From Williamsia soli (GTDB taxonomy: Bacteria > Actinomycetota > Actinomycetes > Mycobacteriales > Mycobacteriaceae), in the NCBI RefSeq assembly GCF_017377795.1, contig NZ_JAFRDR010000009.1, positions 62,001 to 126,000 of the forward strand: DNA of 64,000 nt, given 5' to 3'. The first letter of the stretch is position 1. Each line of letters starts with the position of its first letter. Below, one piece after another: positions 36,572 to 45,493 of the stretch. The notes beneath the pieces were generated by a model, which saw only the letters and a program-made list of their open reading frames with translations, did no database searches and was not told the origin of the DNA. Both the position numbers and the translations under genes were made by a program.

Positions 36572-37359
36572 CACACCCAGATGCCGCTGCCATCGACCCA
36601 ATCGCCGCGCGGGCACTCTTCCGCGACGGTCTGGTGACACCCACCGCGGGATGGGCTCCCGGGTGGACGCAGGCGAACCTTCTCACGTTGCCCCGCGCGG
36701 ACGCCTACGATTTCCTGCTCTTCGCGCAACGCAATCCGAAGTCTTGTCCGGTGCTCGATGTACTCGATGCCGGTGACGTCAGCGGACCGCTGTTGGGAGA
36801 CGGCGACATCCGCACCGACGTCCCGCTCTACCGCGTCTACGAGTACGGCGAGATGGTCGCTGAAACGATCGACGTCACGTCGTGGTGGCGCCCCGACCTC
36901 GTGTCCTTCCTGATCGGCTGCAGCTTCACCTTCGAAGCCGCACTCCTCGACGCCGGGGTACCCGTGCGCCACATCGAGCAGGGTCGCAATGTGCCGATGT
37001 ACCGCACGTCGAGGCGATGTCGCCCGGCCGGAAGCCTGCACGGACCGGAGGTGGTGTCGATGCGCCCGATACCCGCCGATCTCGTCGCGACTGCCGTGCG
37101 CGTCACCTCACGCTACCCGGCCGTCCACGGCGTCCCCGTTCACATCGGCGACCCTGAGGCGATCGGCATCGGCGATCTCAGTGCCCCCGATTTCGGCGAC
37201 CCTGTCGAGATCCGACCCGGCGAGATCCCCGGGTTCTGGGCCTGCGGCGTGACTCCGCAAGCCGCGGTCATGGAGTCGCGGCCGGCGCTGGCCATCGGCC
37301 ACGCCCCCGGCCACATGGTCATCACCGACGCCCGAGACAGCGACTACCTCGTCCCCTGA
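36568..37359 (+). CDS. DUF1445/YcsI-type putative hydro-lyase
   Basis: 263-residue DUF1445 protein (YcsI family; some members are D-glutamate cyclases that make 5-oxo-D-proline). It starts at ATG 36568 inside the pxpC stop, with a family-typical opening: [20 protein letters not shown] followed by [10 protein letters not shown], then [20 protein letters not shown] and [16 protein letters not shown]. The conserved cysteines and glutamate in GCSFTFE and WACGVTPQ are intact. Its presence with pxpABC suggests conversion of D-glutamate to 5-oxo-D-proline or another step feeding the pathway; the exact reaction is inferred. Confidence 0.92.
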   Translation: MTHPDAAAIDPIAARALFRDGLVTPTAGWAPGWTQANLLTLPRADAYDFLLFAQRNPKSCPVLDVLDAGDVSGPLLGDGDIRTDVPLYRVYEYGEMVAETIDVTSWWRPDLVSFLIGCSFTFEAALLDAGVPVRHIEQGRNVPMYRTSRRCRPAGSLHGPEVVSMRPIPADLVATAVRVTSRYPAVHGVPVHIGDPEAIGIGDLSAPDFGDPVEIRPGEIPGFWACGVTPQAAVMESRPALAIGHAPGHMVITDARDSDYLVP

Positions 37360-37373
37360 CCTCTCCCGACCCC

Positions 37374-37512
37374 CGCCGAGCGTGCCCTTTCAGTCGCCCA
37401 CCGTGCCCCTCCCGACGCCCACCGTGCCCTTTCAGTCGCCCACCGTGCCCCTCCCAACGCCCACCGTGCCCTTTCAGTCGCCCACCGTGCCCCTCCCGTC
37501 GCCGAACGTGCC
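37374..37512 (+). repeat. left array of 21-bp repeats beside the DUF559 gene
   Basis: Seven tandem units (21 bases each, the last one truncated) with the core CGCCCACCGTGCCC. Two types of tail alternate: TTTCAGT and CTCCCRA/T, so the array is a 42-base higher-order repeat. Units begin at 37374, 37395, 37416, 37437, 37458, 37479 and 37500. It fills the gap between the DUF1445 stop and the DUF559 stop. Not a CRISPR array: units are contiguous without spacers. Confidence 0.9.
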
Positions 37513-37519
37513 TAGCTGA

Positions 37520-38365
37520 TCACTCTCGATATCCTCTGTCCCATAGATGTTTCCGGATCTCGTCCACGACATCTCGCGGGTCGTTCCGTATTTGTTCCGA
37601 GCGCACCCGAATGATGACCCAACCCATTGCGCCGGCCTTCGCATCACGAGCCTCATCGTGAGCGCGCTGCTGCTCGGTCGAATGGAACTCTTCGCCGTCG
37701 TAATCAACACCGATGCGATACTTCCGGTAGCCGAGGTCCAATCGAGCGAACTCGTGGCCACTGCGATCGTGGAGAGCTATCTGTGCCTCGGGCTTGGGAA
37801 GGTCACCCCGAATCATCAGGAGTCGCAACCAACTCTCGGGCGGTGACTCGGCGTTGGTGTCGATGTGGGGGATCAAACCCCGGATCTGACAGACACCGCG
37901 TTTCGCCGGATGCGCGACCACATAGGCCCACAGGTCGGATGATTCGAGACCGGTGGCCTTCATCAGGTCATCGAGATGGCCGAGCGCCCTCCACTCCGGA
38001 GGTCTTCGACCGAGGTCATAAGCTGTTCGCACCACCGATAGAACCGGAATGCCATCAACAGTCGTGACGTCACCCGGGCCCAAATCGGCACGCACCACCT
38101 TGATTCCACCACGGTTGCGGCCCTGACCGGTGGCCGGGCGACAGACTTCGACCTCGAAATCATCGTCATACCACGCTATTCCGTGCAGAATCGCTGCCGA
38201 GACCCCGCTGATGACCGCTCCCGGCCCGGCCCGTTGCAGTGCGCAGCGCATCTGCCAGGCAGGGTCGATATCTGCGTCTGGCGGAACGTGAACACCACGA
38301 TAGACCTGACGCGACGCGCGACGCGATGAACCCGAACCCCACAGTGAAACGTCACCCGATTCCAT
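37520..38365 (-). CDS. DUF559 nuclease-fold protein (AbiEi-like), full length
   Basis: 281-residue protein of the type annotated DUF559 or AbiEi family in actinobacteria. The N-terminal half carries the short VYRGVHVPPDADIDPAWQMR and VSAAILHGIA segments, and the C-terminal half the DUF559 (Vsr/PD-(D/E)XK-like) domain: E177 in ESPPESWLR, D210 in ARLDLGY, D221 and D223 in VDYDGEEFH and a Q/R-rich basic helix ending MGWVIIRVRSEQI. All expected acidic active-site residues seem present. ATG 38365. Both flanks have inverted arrays of a 21-base repeat, within 8 bases of the stop and about 95 bases of the start. Its natural substrate is unknown. Confidence 0.85.
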   Translation of the reverse strand: MESGDVSLWGSGSSRRASRQVYRGVHVPPDADIDPAWQMRCALQRAGPGAVISGVSAAILHGIAWYDDDFEVEVCRPATGQGRNRGGIKVVRADLGPGDVTTVDGIPVLSVVRTAYDLGRRPPEWRALGHLDDLMKATGLESSDLWAYVVAHPAKRGVCQIRGLIPHIDTNAESPPESWLRLLMIRGDLPKPEAQIALHDRSGHEFARLDLGYRKYRIGVDYDGEEFHSTEQQRAHDEARDAKAGAMGWVIIRVRSEQIRNDPRDVVDEIRKHLWDRGYRE

Positions 38366-38459
38366 ACACTGATCGACGGCGGCGGACCGAGATCGGTTCC
38401 ATTCTCTGACCGATCAATATCCGAAGGAGTGGACCCCAGACCCACGTCCGACGCATGAA

Positions 38460-38597
38460 AAGGCACGCGCGGATACCGCAAGAGCACGGTGGGCGACCGG
38501 AAGGGCACGGTCGGCGACCGGAAGGGCACGGTGGGCGATTGGAAGGGCACGGTCGGCGACCGGAAGGGCACGGTCGGCGGTCGTCAGGGCACGATGG
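38460..38597 (-). repeat. right array of 21-bp repeats beside the DUF559 gene, inverted relative to the left array
   Basis: Units of 21 bases begin at 38460 (degenerate), 38481, 38502, 38523, 38544, 38565 and 38586 (truncated). Read on the minus strand the core is CGCCGACCGTGCCC, the same as the left array read on the plus strand, so the two arrays are inverted around the gene. The final units run into the stop codon of the SDR gene (38584-38586). Confidence 0.9.
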
Positions 38598-39378
38598 AAT
38601 CGACGTATCCACCGTCGACGCGTACCGCTGCCCCGGTGGTCGCCGACGCCTGCGTCGACGCCAGGTACACGCACATGTTGGCGATCTCTTCGGGCTCGAT
38701 CAGGCGTTGCAGCAAGGACTGCGGGCGGTGGAGCCGCATGAACTCGCGTTGCGCCTCGTCCCACGACAGATTCCCATCGACGAGTTGGTAGACGAAGTCT
38801 TCGACGCCACCAGTGTGCGTGGGTCCAGCGATCACCGAGTTGACGGTCACACCCGTTCCGGCCGCTTCTTTGGCGAACCCACGACTGACGGCGAGCAGAG
38901 CGGTCTTCGACATGCCGTAGTGAATCATCTCCGCGGGTATCGCGATGGCGGAGTCGCTGGCGATGTTCTGCACTCGGCCCCAACCGCTTTCGGTCATCCC
39001 CGGCAGGTAACCGCGGATCAGGCGCACAGCGGCCAGGACGTTCACCTCGAAGTACCGGCGCCACTCGTCATCGGAGATCTCCAGTGCCGGCTCGGCGCCG
39101 AAGATGCCCAGATTATTGATCAGGATGTCGACGGCCGGGAGCTCACCGAGCAAACTGTTCACCCCATCGGAAGTCGTGACATCGTAGGCCACCGGGACCA
39201 GATCGGCATCCGGGACGCGGGTCTGTATGTCGCGGACGGCCGCGTCGACCTTCCGCCGATCCCGGCCGTTGATCGCCACCTTCGCTCCGGCCTCGGCGAG
39301 GCCCTTCGCGATGGCCCATCCGATGCCCTGGCTCGAACCGGTCACCAATGCTGTCTTTCCGCTGAGGTCGATGCGCAT
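38584..39378 (-). CDS. SDR family oxidoreductase
   Basis: 264-residue short-chain dehydrogenase/reductase. The cofactor loop is TGSSQGIGWAIA, followed by NNLG, and the active site has S in IASDSA and Y, K in IHYGMSKTA. Arginine in INGRDRRK after beta strand 2 favours NADP. ATG 39378 gives the normal start. The gene ends inside the right repeat array: its last codons (encoding YVDSIVP) and stop are made of repeat-derived sequence, and one can ask whether the C-terminus was altered by the array. Substrate not known. Confidence 0.9.
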   Translation of the reverse strand: MRIDLSGKTALVTGSSQGIGWAIAKGLAEAGAKVAINGRDRRKVDAAVRDIQTRVPDADLVPVAYDVTTSDGVNSLLGELPAVDILINNLGIFGAEPALEISDDEWRRYFEVNVLAAVRLIRGYLPGMTESGWGRVQNIASDSAIAIPAEMIHYGMSKTALLAVSRGFAKEAAGTGVTVNSVIAGPTHTGGVEDFVYQLVDGNLSWDEAQREFMRLHRPQSLLQRLIEPEEIANMCVYLASTQASATTGAAVRVDGGYVDSIVP

Positions 39379-39477
39379 GCCCCGACTGTAAACCGCGGAC
39401 TCCATGCCATCGGTAGGCTTGGGTGACTGATCACCACCGAAAGCACAGTCCATATCGATCGACGGAGGACGATAAAG

Positions 39478-40056
39478 ATGTCAGTCAGTCTGGCCAAAGG
39501 CGGAAATGTATCGCTGAGCAAAGAGGCACCGAACCTCACGGCGGTGAGTGTTGGTCTCGGGTGGGATGTGCGGTCGACGACCGGCGCCGACTACGACCTC
39601 GACGCCAGCGCACTGGGCATCAACTCCGGCAAGCGGGTCGTCAACGACAATTTCTTCGTGTTCTACAACAATCTTCGCTCGCCTGACGGCGCGATCGAGC
39701 ACACCGGCGACAACCGGACCGGTGAGGGCGAGGGCGACGACGAGTCGATCAACGTCGACCTCAAGGCCCTCTCCCCCGAGGTCGAGTCGATCATCTTCCC
39801 GGTGACCATCCACGACGCCGACACCCTCGGGCAGAGCTTCGGGCAGGTTCATGGAGCGTTCATCCGAGTCGTCGATCAGTCCGATGGCCGCGAGCTCGCG
39901 CGCTACGACCTCAGCGAAGACGCATCCACTGAGACCGCAATGGTTTTCGGTGAGATCTACCGGCGCGGCGGTGAGTGGAAGTTCCGTGCCATCGGCCAGG
40001 GTTACGCCTCGGGACTCGCCGGGATCGCCCGCGACTACGGCGTCAACATCGGATAA
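39478..40056 (+). CDS. TerD-family stress protein
   Basis: 192-residue TerD/TerE-type protein: it starts MSVSLAKGGNVSLSKEAPNL, has the VGLGWDVRSTTGADYDLDAS and FVFYNN segments, and the Ca2+-binding-like acidic run GEGEGDDESINVDL. TerD-domain proteins are linked to tellurite and phage resistance and stress response, with Ca2+ binding in some. GGAGGA at 39464-39469 precedes ATG 39478 by eight bases. It is a single-gene unit here, with no TerC or TerB nearby in the window. Confidence 0.94.
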   Translation: MSVSLAKGGNVSLSKEAPNLTAVSVGLGWDVRSTTGADYDLDASALGINSGKRVVNDNFFVFYNNLRSPDGAIEHTGDNRTGEGEGDDESINVDLKALSPEVESIIFPVTIHDADTLGQSFGQVHGAFIRVVDQSDGRELARYDLSEDASTETAMVFGEIYRRGGEWKFRAIGQGYASGLAGIARDYGVNIG

Positions 40057-40057
40057 A

Positions 40058-40792
40058 TCACTTCGACGGTTGTACCGGCGCGGTCGGTTTACCCGCCACC
40101 AGGTCCTCGACGTCCAGGCCCCACTGCCCGAACCGCTCGTCGAAGCGGTCGGCGCGGTGGCGGGCGGACTGCTGTTTCGCGGGCGAGTAGCGCTTGTGAG
40201 CCCATCGTGACTTCGGGCGGGCCAGCCGAGCCGCCCCCACCCACGCGACCGGCGGGATGAAGGCCCCGATCGCCGCTGTCGAGTACTTCCCCTTCTCGAC
40301 GCACACGAGCAGTACAAAGATGTGGATCGGCAGATACGCCAGCACCACGGCATGTCCGCCGGTGAAGCCCGTGGTCTCGGCGATCGGGTTGATCCCCAGC
40401 AGGGCCAGGCCGAGCAAGGCAATGGTCAGCGACACCAGCTGTACCGAGAGTTGCCCCTGCGACGACCAGTACACGTCGCTCAGATGCAGGATCAGCGCGA
40501 ATTCGTCCAGCACCAGCGACGAACCGATTCCGATCATCACCGCACTCACCTCGGCCCAGGGCGAATGTCCGTCGACGCCGACCGACGTGAAGGCGCCGAC
40601 GATCATCAGGATGATGCCCGGGATCGAGTGGTGGATGTGAACTCCACCGGAGACGTTGTCCTTGAACGGCCCCTTACCCGCCCGGATCATGCGGGTGATG
40701 GTCCGGGTGACGATGAAGGTCACCAGGAACGACAGGAACAGCAAGAACATCGGCAGTTTGCCGCCGTCGACCAGGCTGTCGATGAAGTGCAT
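40058..40792 (-). CDS. hypothetical integral membrane protein with HIHH motif
   Basis: 244-residue protein with about six helices and a short cytosolic C-terminal tail rich in basic and proline residues. The GGVHIHHSIPGIILMIVGAF segment is characteristic of a family of actinobacterial membrane proteins whose histidines could bind metal; function is not known. It is convergent with TerD, one base between stops. ATG 40792 starts the gene, 47 bases from the SsuD-like gene stop on the same strand. Confidence 0.8.
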   Translation of the reverse strand: MHFIDSLVDGGKLPMFLLFLSFLVTFIVTRTITRMIRAGKGPFKDNVSGGVHIHHSIPGIILMIVGAFTSVGVDGHSPWAEVSAVMIGIGSSLVLDEFALILHLSDVYWSSQGQLSVQLVSLTIALLGLALLGINPIAETTGFTGGHAVVLAYLPIHIFVLLVCVEKGKYSTAAIGAFIPPVAWVGAARLARPKSRWAHKRYSPAKQQSARHRADRFDERFGQWGLDVEDLVAGKPTAPVQPSK

Positions 40793-40839
40793 GGATCGAC
40801 GCTACCGTCCCGGGCGGGCCGGCCCGGTGTAGAGCACCC

Positions 40840-41973
40840 TTATGTCCGCTGCCCCGACCGGTACTTCGAGAGGACTCCGGTGCCGAAGTGGCGGGCCTCT
40901 TCGATGTGCGGATAGCCGGAGAAGATGAACTCCTCGATGCCCACGTCCCGGTATTCGTCGATGCGGTCCGCGATCTCGTCGTGGCTGCCGACCAGCGCAG
41001 TACCCGCACCGCCGCGGATCAGTCCGATTCCGGCCCACAGGTTGGGTCCGACGACCAGGTTGGCCCGATCGCCGCCGTGCAGTGCGAGCATCCGCCGCTG
41101 ACCTTCGGATTCGATGGCGGCGAGTTGTTGCTGTCGTGCCGCGATGGTGTCGGCGTCGACGCCGGAGATGAGTTCGTCCGCCGCCTGCCAGGCATGCTCC
41201 GCGGTGTCCCGGGCGATGACGTGCAACCGGATGCCTCCGCGGATGGTTCGTCCCAGATCGGCAGCCCGTTGCTTGACCCGCGCGAGTTTCTCGCCGACGG
41301 CGGCCGGTGGTTCGCCCCAGGTGAGGAAGACGTCGGCCTGCCGTGCCGCGACGTCGATCGCTGCCTCGGATGATCCGCCGAGGTACACGTCCGGCATCGG
41401 GACGCTCGGATGGCCGGCAAAGCCGGGCGATCGCGGTCGGTCGATCGTGTAGTACGGCCCATCGACCTGAACGGGTTTGCCCAATCCGACATCCCGGGTG
41501 ATCTCGAGGAATTGATCGGCGCGGGCGTACCGCTCGTCCTTACCCAACGTGTCACCGAATGACCGTTGCTCCGCATCATCGCCCCCGACAACGACATTGA
41601 GCAGGATGCGCCCCGCGGAGAGACGGTCGAAGGTGCTGACCATCTGCGCGGCGAGCACGGGTGCGACCGCACCGGGCCGGAACGCGACAAGAAATTTGAG
41701 GCGACGGGTTGCGGGTATCAGCGCCGCTGTCACCAGCCAGGCGTCTTCGCAGTGTCCGCCGGTCGGGGTCAGGACGGCGTCGTAGCCGAGTTCGTCGACG
41801 GTCCTGGCCAAGTCGGTCAGGTACTCCAGTGACGCGTCGCGATGCCCGTCGGATTCGGCCGCGTCGCCGTCGTACCCGCTGGCGATCGACACCCCGTGCG
41901 AGCGGGCGCCGAGTCTCTCGTCGTCGCCGCCGGTGGGCAGGAACCAGTGGAATCTCGGAGCCACCCAGGTCAC
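40840..41973 (-). CDS. ssuD: alkanesulfonate monooxygenase (SsuD-like)
   Basis: 377-residue FMNH2-dependent LLM monooxygenase, close in length and motifs to SsuD: FHWFLPTGGDDERLG, the loop GGHCEDAWLVTAAL, PVLAAQMVSTFDRLSAGRIL then LNVVVGGDDAEQRSFG, and DVYLGGSSEAAIDVAARQAD. It would desulfonate alkanesulfonates and release sulfite. Its ATG lies four bases into the ATPase stop, so it is the last gene of the operon that begins at 50560. The flavin reductase partner is not in the operon; it may be elsewhere in the genome. Confidence 0.9.
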   Translation of the reverse strand: MTWVAPRFHWFLPTGGDDERLGARSHGVSIASGYDGDAAESDGHRDASLEYLTDLARTVDELGYDAVLTPTGGHCEDAWLVTAALIPATRRLKFLVAFRPGAVAPVLAAQMVSTFDRLSAGRILLNVVVGGDDAEQRSFGDTLGKDERYARADQFLEITRDVGLGKPVQVDGPYYTIDRPRSPGFAGHPSVPMPDVYLGGSSEAAIDVAARQADVFLTWGEPPAAVGEKLARVKQRAADLGRTIRGGIRLHVIARDTAEHAWQAADELISGVDADTIAARQQQLAAIESEGQRRMLALHGGDRANLVVGPNLWAGIGLIRGGAGTALVGSHDEIADRIDEYRDVGIEEFIFSGYPHIEEARHFGTGVLSKYRSGQRT

Positions 41974-43592
41974 GACAGAGCCACCCGTTTCCCGGGGATC
42001 GCATCCAGCAGTTCGCGTGTGTACTCGTGCGAGGGAGTGTCGAAAACATCTGCGATGGGACCGGTTTCGACGATCTGACCACGTCTCATCACCGCGACAC
42101 CGTCACTGATCTGGCGGACCACCGCCAGGTCGTGGGAGATGAAAAGATAACTCAGGTCGTACTCGCGTTGCAGCCGCGCGAGCAGGTCGAGGATCTGCGC
42201 CTGCACGGAGACGTCGAGCGCCGACACCGGTTCGTCGAGGACGACCAGCTGCGGGTTCAGGGCCAACGCGCGGGCGATCGCGACGCGCTGCCGCTGACCG
42301 CCCGAGAGCTGCGCCGGGTGGCGGGACAGATACTTGTCCCCCAGTGCCACCTGATCGAGCAGCTCGCGCACCTTGTCGCGCCGATCCTGCGCGGAGCCGA
42401 TTCCGAACGCCTGCAACGGTTCGGCCACGATCTTGTCGATCGTGAGCTTGGGGTCCAGGGATGCGTACGGGTTCTGGTGGACGAGCTGCACGCGGCGCCG
42501 CAACTCCCGCAGCGCCTTTCCGCGCAGATCGGTGATCGGGGCCCCCTCGAAGTCGACGGTGCCCGACGATGCGGCCTCCAGTCGTGCCACGATCCGTGCG
42601 GTCGTCGACTTGCCGGAACCTGATTCTCCGACCAGCGAAAAAGTCTGTCCCCGAGGCAAATCGAACGACACGTCGTCGACCGCCGTGAGAGAGCTGCCCC
42701 GACCCACCCGGAAGGTCTTGGTCAGATGTCGTACCGACAACACCGGAGCGTCGCCGGATGCCGCGCGTGGCTTGCGAACGGAGACGCCGGACACCGCGGT
42801 CATACTGGGCGCCGCGGCGAGAAGCTTCTGAGTGTACTGGTGCTGTGGATTCGTCAGCACCTGCTCGGAGGTCCCGGTCTCGACGATCTTTCCCTCACTC
42901 ATGACCACGATGCGATCGGCGCGGTCGGCCGCGACGCCGAGGTCGTGGGTGATGAGGAGAACGGCAGCGCCGGTGGCGGCGATCCGCTCGTCGAGATGAT
43001 CGAGGATCCGGCGTTGGACCGTGACGTCGAGTGCACTCGTCGGTTCGTCGGCGATGATCAGTTCCGGCTCGCACGCCAGGGCGATACCGATCAGGACGCG
43101 TTGACGCTGGCCACCCGAAAGATCCTGCGGGTATTGCCGAACACGGAGTCCTGGGTTGTCCAGGCCCGCTTCGGTGAGGATGCGCAGCGCTTCGACCGCG
43201 GCAGTACGGCGGTTGGCCCGGCCGTGGATGCGAAGCACTTCACCCACCTGCTCACCGATCCGCGTCACCGGGTTCAGTGACGTGGTCGGGTCCTGCGGGA
43301 CCAATCCGATGTGTGCGCCCCGGATCTTCTCGAGTGCCCGATCGGGGAGGTTGTCGATCCTGTTGCCTCGGAAACTCACCGACCCGGCGGCGATCTTCCC
43401 GGTTCCGGACAGCAACCCGATGACGGCCTGCGCTGTGGTCGACTTACCCGACCCAGATTCGCCGACAATCGCGACGACTTCACCCTGGGCGACCTCGAGG
43501 TCGATCCCGTCGACCGCGTTGGCGATATCGGCACCGGAACCGTACTGAACCCGCAGGCCCTTGATCTGCAGGACCGGAGTCGAGGTGCTCAT
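41970..43592 (-). CDS. peptide-type ABC transporter ATPase, DppD-DppF fusion
   Basis: 540-residue protein with two complete ATPase modules, about 10-250 and about 275-530, each with Walker A GESGSGKST, signature LSGGQRQR and Walker B (LIIADEPTSALD and LVVLDEPVSALD). It is thus the DppD and DppF halves fused into one chain. Both modules drive the DppB/DppC-like permeases encoded immediately upstream. ATG 43592 overlaps the permease stop; the longer frame to 43730 lies inside the permease gene. Confidence 0.94.
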   Translation of the reverse strand: MSTSTPVLQIKGLRVQYGSGADIANAVDGIDLEVAQGEVVAIVGESGSGKSTTAQAVIGLLSGTGKIAAGSVSFRGNRIDNLPDRALEKIRGAHIGLVPQDPTTSLNPVTRIGEQVGEVLRIHGRANRRTAAVEALRILTEAGLDNPGLRVRQYPQDLSGGQRQRVLIGIALACEPELIIADEPTSALDVTVQRRILDHLDERIAATGAAVLLITHDLGVAADRADRIVVMSEGKIVETGTSEQVLTNPQHQYTQKLLAAAPSMTAVSGVSVRKPRAASGDAPVLSVRHLTKTFRVGRGSSLTAVDDVSFDLPRGQTFSLVGESGSGKSTTARIVARLEAASSGTVDFEGAPITDLRGKALRELRRRVQLVHQNPYASLDPKLTIDKIVAEPLQAFGIGSAQDRRDKVRELLDQVALGDKYLSRHPAQLSGGQRQRVAIARALALNPQLVVLDEPVSALDVSVQAQILDLLARLQREYDLSYLFISHDLAVVRQISDGVAVMRRGQIVETGPIADVFDTPSHEYTRELLDAIPGKRVALS

Positions 43593-44497
43593 CGGTGTCC
43601 ACTCCGGTCGAATTGATGTCCGATGCGGTGGGCGGAGAGCACCACCGCAACGATGACGAGGCCTGGAAGTGTGGTCATCCACCAGGCCACCGCGAGGTAA
43701 TTGCGCCCTTCGGCGATCAGCGACCCCCACTCCGGTGTGGGCGGTACAGCCCCGAACCCCAGGAAGCTCAGTGCCGATACGGCCAGGATCGCCATACCGA
43801 ATTCCACAGCGGCGAGGGAGATCACCGGGGCATAGGAGTTACGGAGGATGTGCCGGAACAGGACGGTGGGCCAGCGGACCCCGGACGCGAAGGCGGCTTC
43901 GACGTACGTCGCTCGCCGTACGCGCAGCACCTCGGATCGGGTGACACGAGCGAAACTGGCCACCATGGCGACACCGACCGCGATCGCGACGTTGACCGTT
44001 CCGAATCCGAGTGCGGTGACCAGCGCCAGCGACAGCAGCAGCGCCGGGATCGACAACAGCACATCGACGACACGCATGAAGAACGCGTCGACGATGCCGC
44101 CGATGGACCCGGCGAGCAACCCGATCAGGGTGCCGGCGGCCAGCGCGATACCCACCGCCAGCAACGTTGCGGTCAGGGACAACCCGGACCCGTGTACGAC
44201 CCGGGTGTAGACATCCCGGCCGATGTTGTCGGTGCCGAACCAGTGCTGGGCGCTGGGGGCCTCGAACTTCTCCGCCGGGACGCCGGTCAAGGGATCACCG
44301 CTCGCGAACACCGACGGGAAGAGTGCGAATCCGATGACGAGCAGCACGACGACCACCGAGATCGCGAGCACGGCATACTGCAACAGACCACGCACACCGA
44401 ATCTGCGTGCAGGCCTGCGCTGGGTGTCGTCACCAACGGGTTCCGACGCGGCCTCGGCCTCGCGGATCTCGTTGTCAGCCAGGATGAGATCAGACAT
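43589..44497 (-). CDS. peptide-type ABC transporter permease (DppC-like)
   Basis: 302-residue permease with about six helices and the OppC/DppC features: WFGTDNIGRDVYTRVVHGSG just after the first helix, the EAA loop (YVEAAFASGVRWPTVLFRHI then LRN), and SFLGFGAVPPTPEWGSLIAEGR near the end. It pairs with the DppB-like permease; their genes overlap by eight bases. In this operon it presumably moves an organosulfur compound or short peptide; the family takes up a broad range. Confidence 0.93.
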   Translation of the reverse strand: MSDLILADNEIREAEAASEPVGDDTQRRPARRFGVRGLLQYAVLAISVVVVLLVIGFALFPSVFASGDPLTGVPAEKFEAPSAQHWFGTDNIGRDVYTRVVHGSGLSLTATLLAVGIALAAGTLIGLLAGSIGGIVDAFFMRVVDVLLSIPALLLSLALVTALGFGTVNVAIAVGVAMVASFARVTRSEVLRVRRATYVEAAFASGVRWPTVLFRHILRNSYAPVISLAAVEFGMAILAVSALSFLGFGAVPPTPEWGSLIAEGRNYLAVAWWMTTLPGLVIVAVVLSAHRIGHQFDRSGHR

Positions 44498-45491
44498 GAG
44501 CTGCCTCCGCCTTGTCGGCTGCCGGCGTGGCCTTGTCGGGCGCCGCCGGCTTCTTCCGGAAGGACTCGACGATCCTTGGATCGATCAGCGGATACAGCAG
44601 GTCGACGATCAAGTTGATGACGACGAACGTCACCGTCGAGAAGACGACGATCCCCAGCACCACCGGGATGTCCTGGGCCATGACCGATGTCTGCATCAGC
44701 CGCCCGACCCCGGCACGAGAGAACACCGTCTCCACGACGACCGCGCTCGCCAGCAGGTTGCCGAAGAGGACACCGGCGATGGTCAGCGCCGGAACACTGG
44801 CCAGCCGGACCACATGGTGCAGCACCACCCTGATCCGGCTCGCCCCCTTGGCCTGCGCTGTCTCGACGAACGGCTGCCGCCAGGTGGTGCCCATGCTCGA
44901 CGCGAGTACCTGCGCGATCACCGCACCCGTCGGAAGGGCCAGCGTGATCGCCGGGAGCACCAGAGACGAGAACCCCTGGTCACCGAAGGCGGGAAAGATG
45001 TGCAGATCGAACGAGAACAGCTGCAACAGCATCAGTCCGACCCAGAAGGTCGGAACGGCCACGCCGAGCGGCGGCAGCGCCTGCAAAGCGGTACGCAACC
45101 ACTGCGCTTTCGTGTACGTGGTCGCAAAGGCAATCAGACCGCCGAACAGGACGGCAAGAACCACCGCGAAGACAGCCAGCGCCAGGGTATTCGGCAACGC
45201 GTTGCCGATCGCGGTCGTCACCGGCTGGCCCGTCGAGATCGACGTGCCGAAGTCGCCGCGGACCGCATGACTGAGCGAGGTCCAGTACTGAGACAGCAGC
45301 GACTGGTCGAGCCCGTACCGCGCCTGCAGATCCTCGACGGCCTGCTGATCGACCGGTGTTGCCGAGTTGCCCTGCACCGCAATGCTGACCGGGTCAGACG
45401 GCAGGATGAACAGGATCAGGAAGGCGACCGTGAACGATGCCCACAGGACACCGATCGCCTGCAGTGCCCGCAACCCGACATACCGGACCAT
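44490..45491 (-). CDS. peptide-type ABC transporter permease (DppB-like)
   Basis: 333-residue permease with about six helices and the OppB/DppB features: ARYGLDQSLLSQYW, GDFGTSISTGQPV and the loop RQPFVETAQAKGASRIRVVL then HHVVRLASVP. It is translated two bases after the binding-protein stop. The C-terminal 20 residues are alanine/proline/lysine-rich. The longer frame toward 46010 is antisense-type overlap with the binding-protein gene and was not used. Confidence 0.93.
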   Translation of the reverse strand: MVRYVGLRALQAIGVLWASFTVAFLILFILPSDPVSIAVQGNSATPVDQQAVEDLQARYGLDQSLLSQYWTSLSHAVRGDFGTSISTGQPVTTAIGNALPNTLALAVFAVVLAVLFGGLIAFATTYTKAQWLRTALQALPPLGVAVPTFWVGLMLLQLFSFDLHIFPAFGDQGFSSLVLPAITLALPTGAVIAQVLASSMGTTWRQPFVETAQAKGASRIRVVLHHVVRLASVPALTIAGVLFGNLLASAVVVETVFSRAGVGRLMQTSVMAQDIPVVLGIVVFSTVTFVVINLIVDLLYPLIDPRIVESFRKKPAAPDKATPAADKAEAAHV

Positions 45492-45493
45492 GA

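Noticed and set aside
37374-37512. CRISPR array
   Set aside because: Units are contiguous, about 21 bases, with no unique spacers and no cas genes nearby.
38176-38571. Minus-strand frame encoding PFRSPTV-type heptad repeats
   Set aside because: The heptads arise because the 21-base repeat is a multiple of three; the frame then runs antisense-like through the DUF559 5' region and has no homology. Treated as a by-product of the array.
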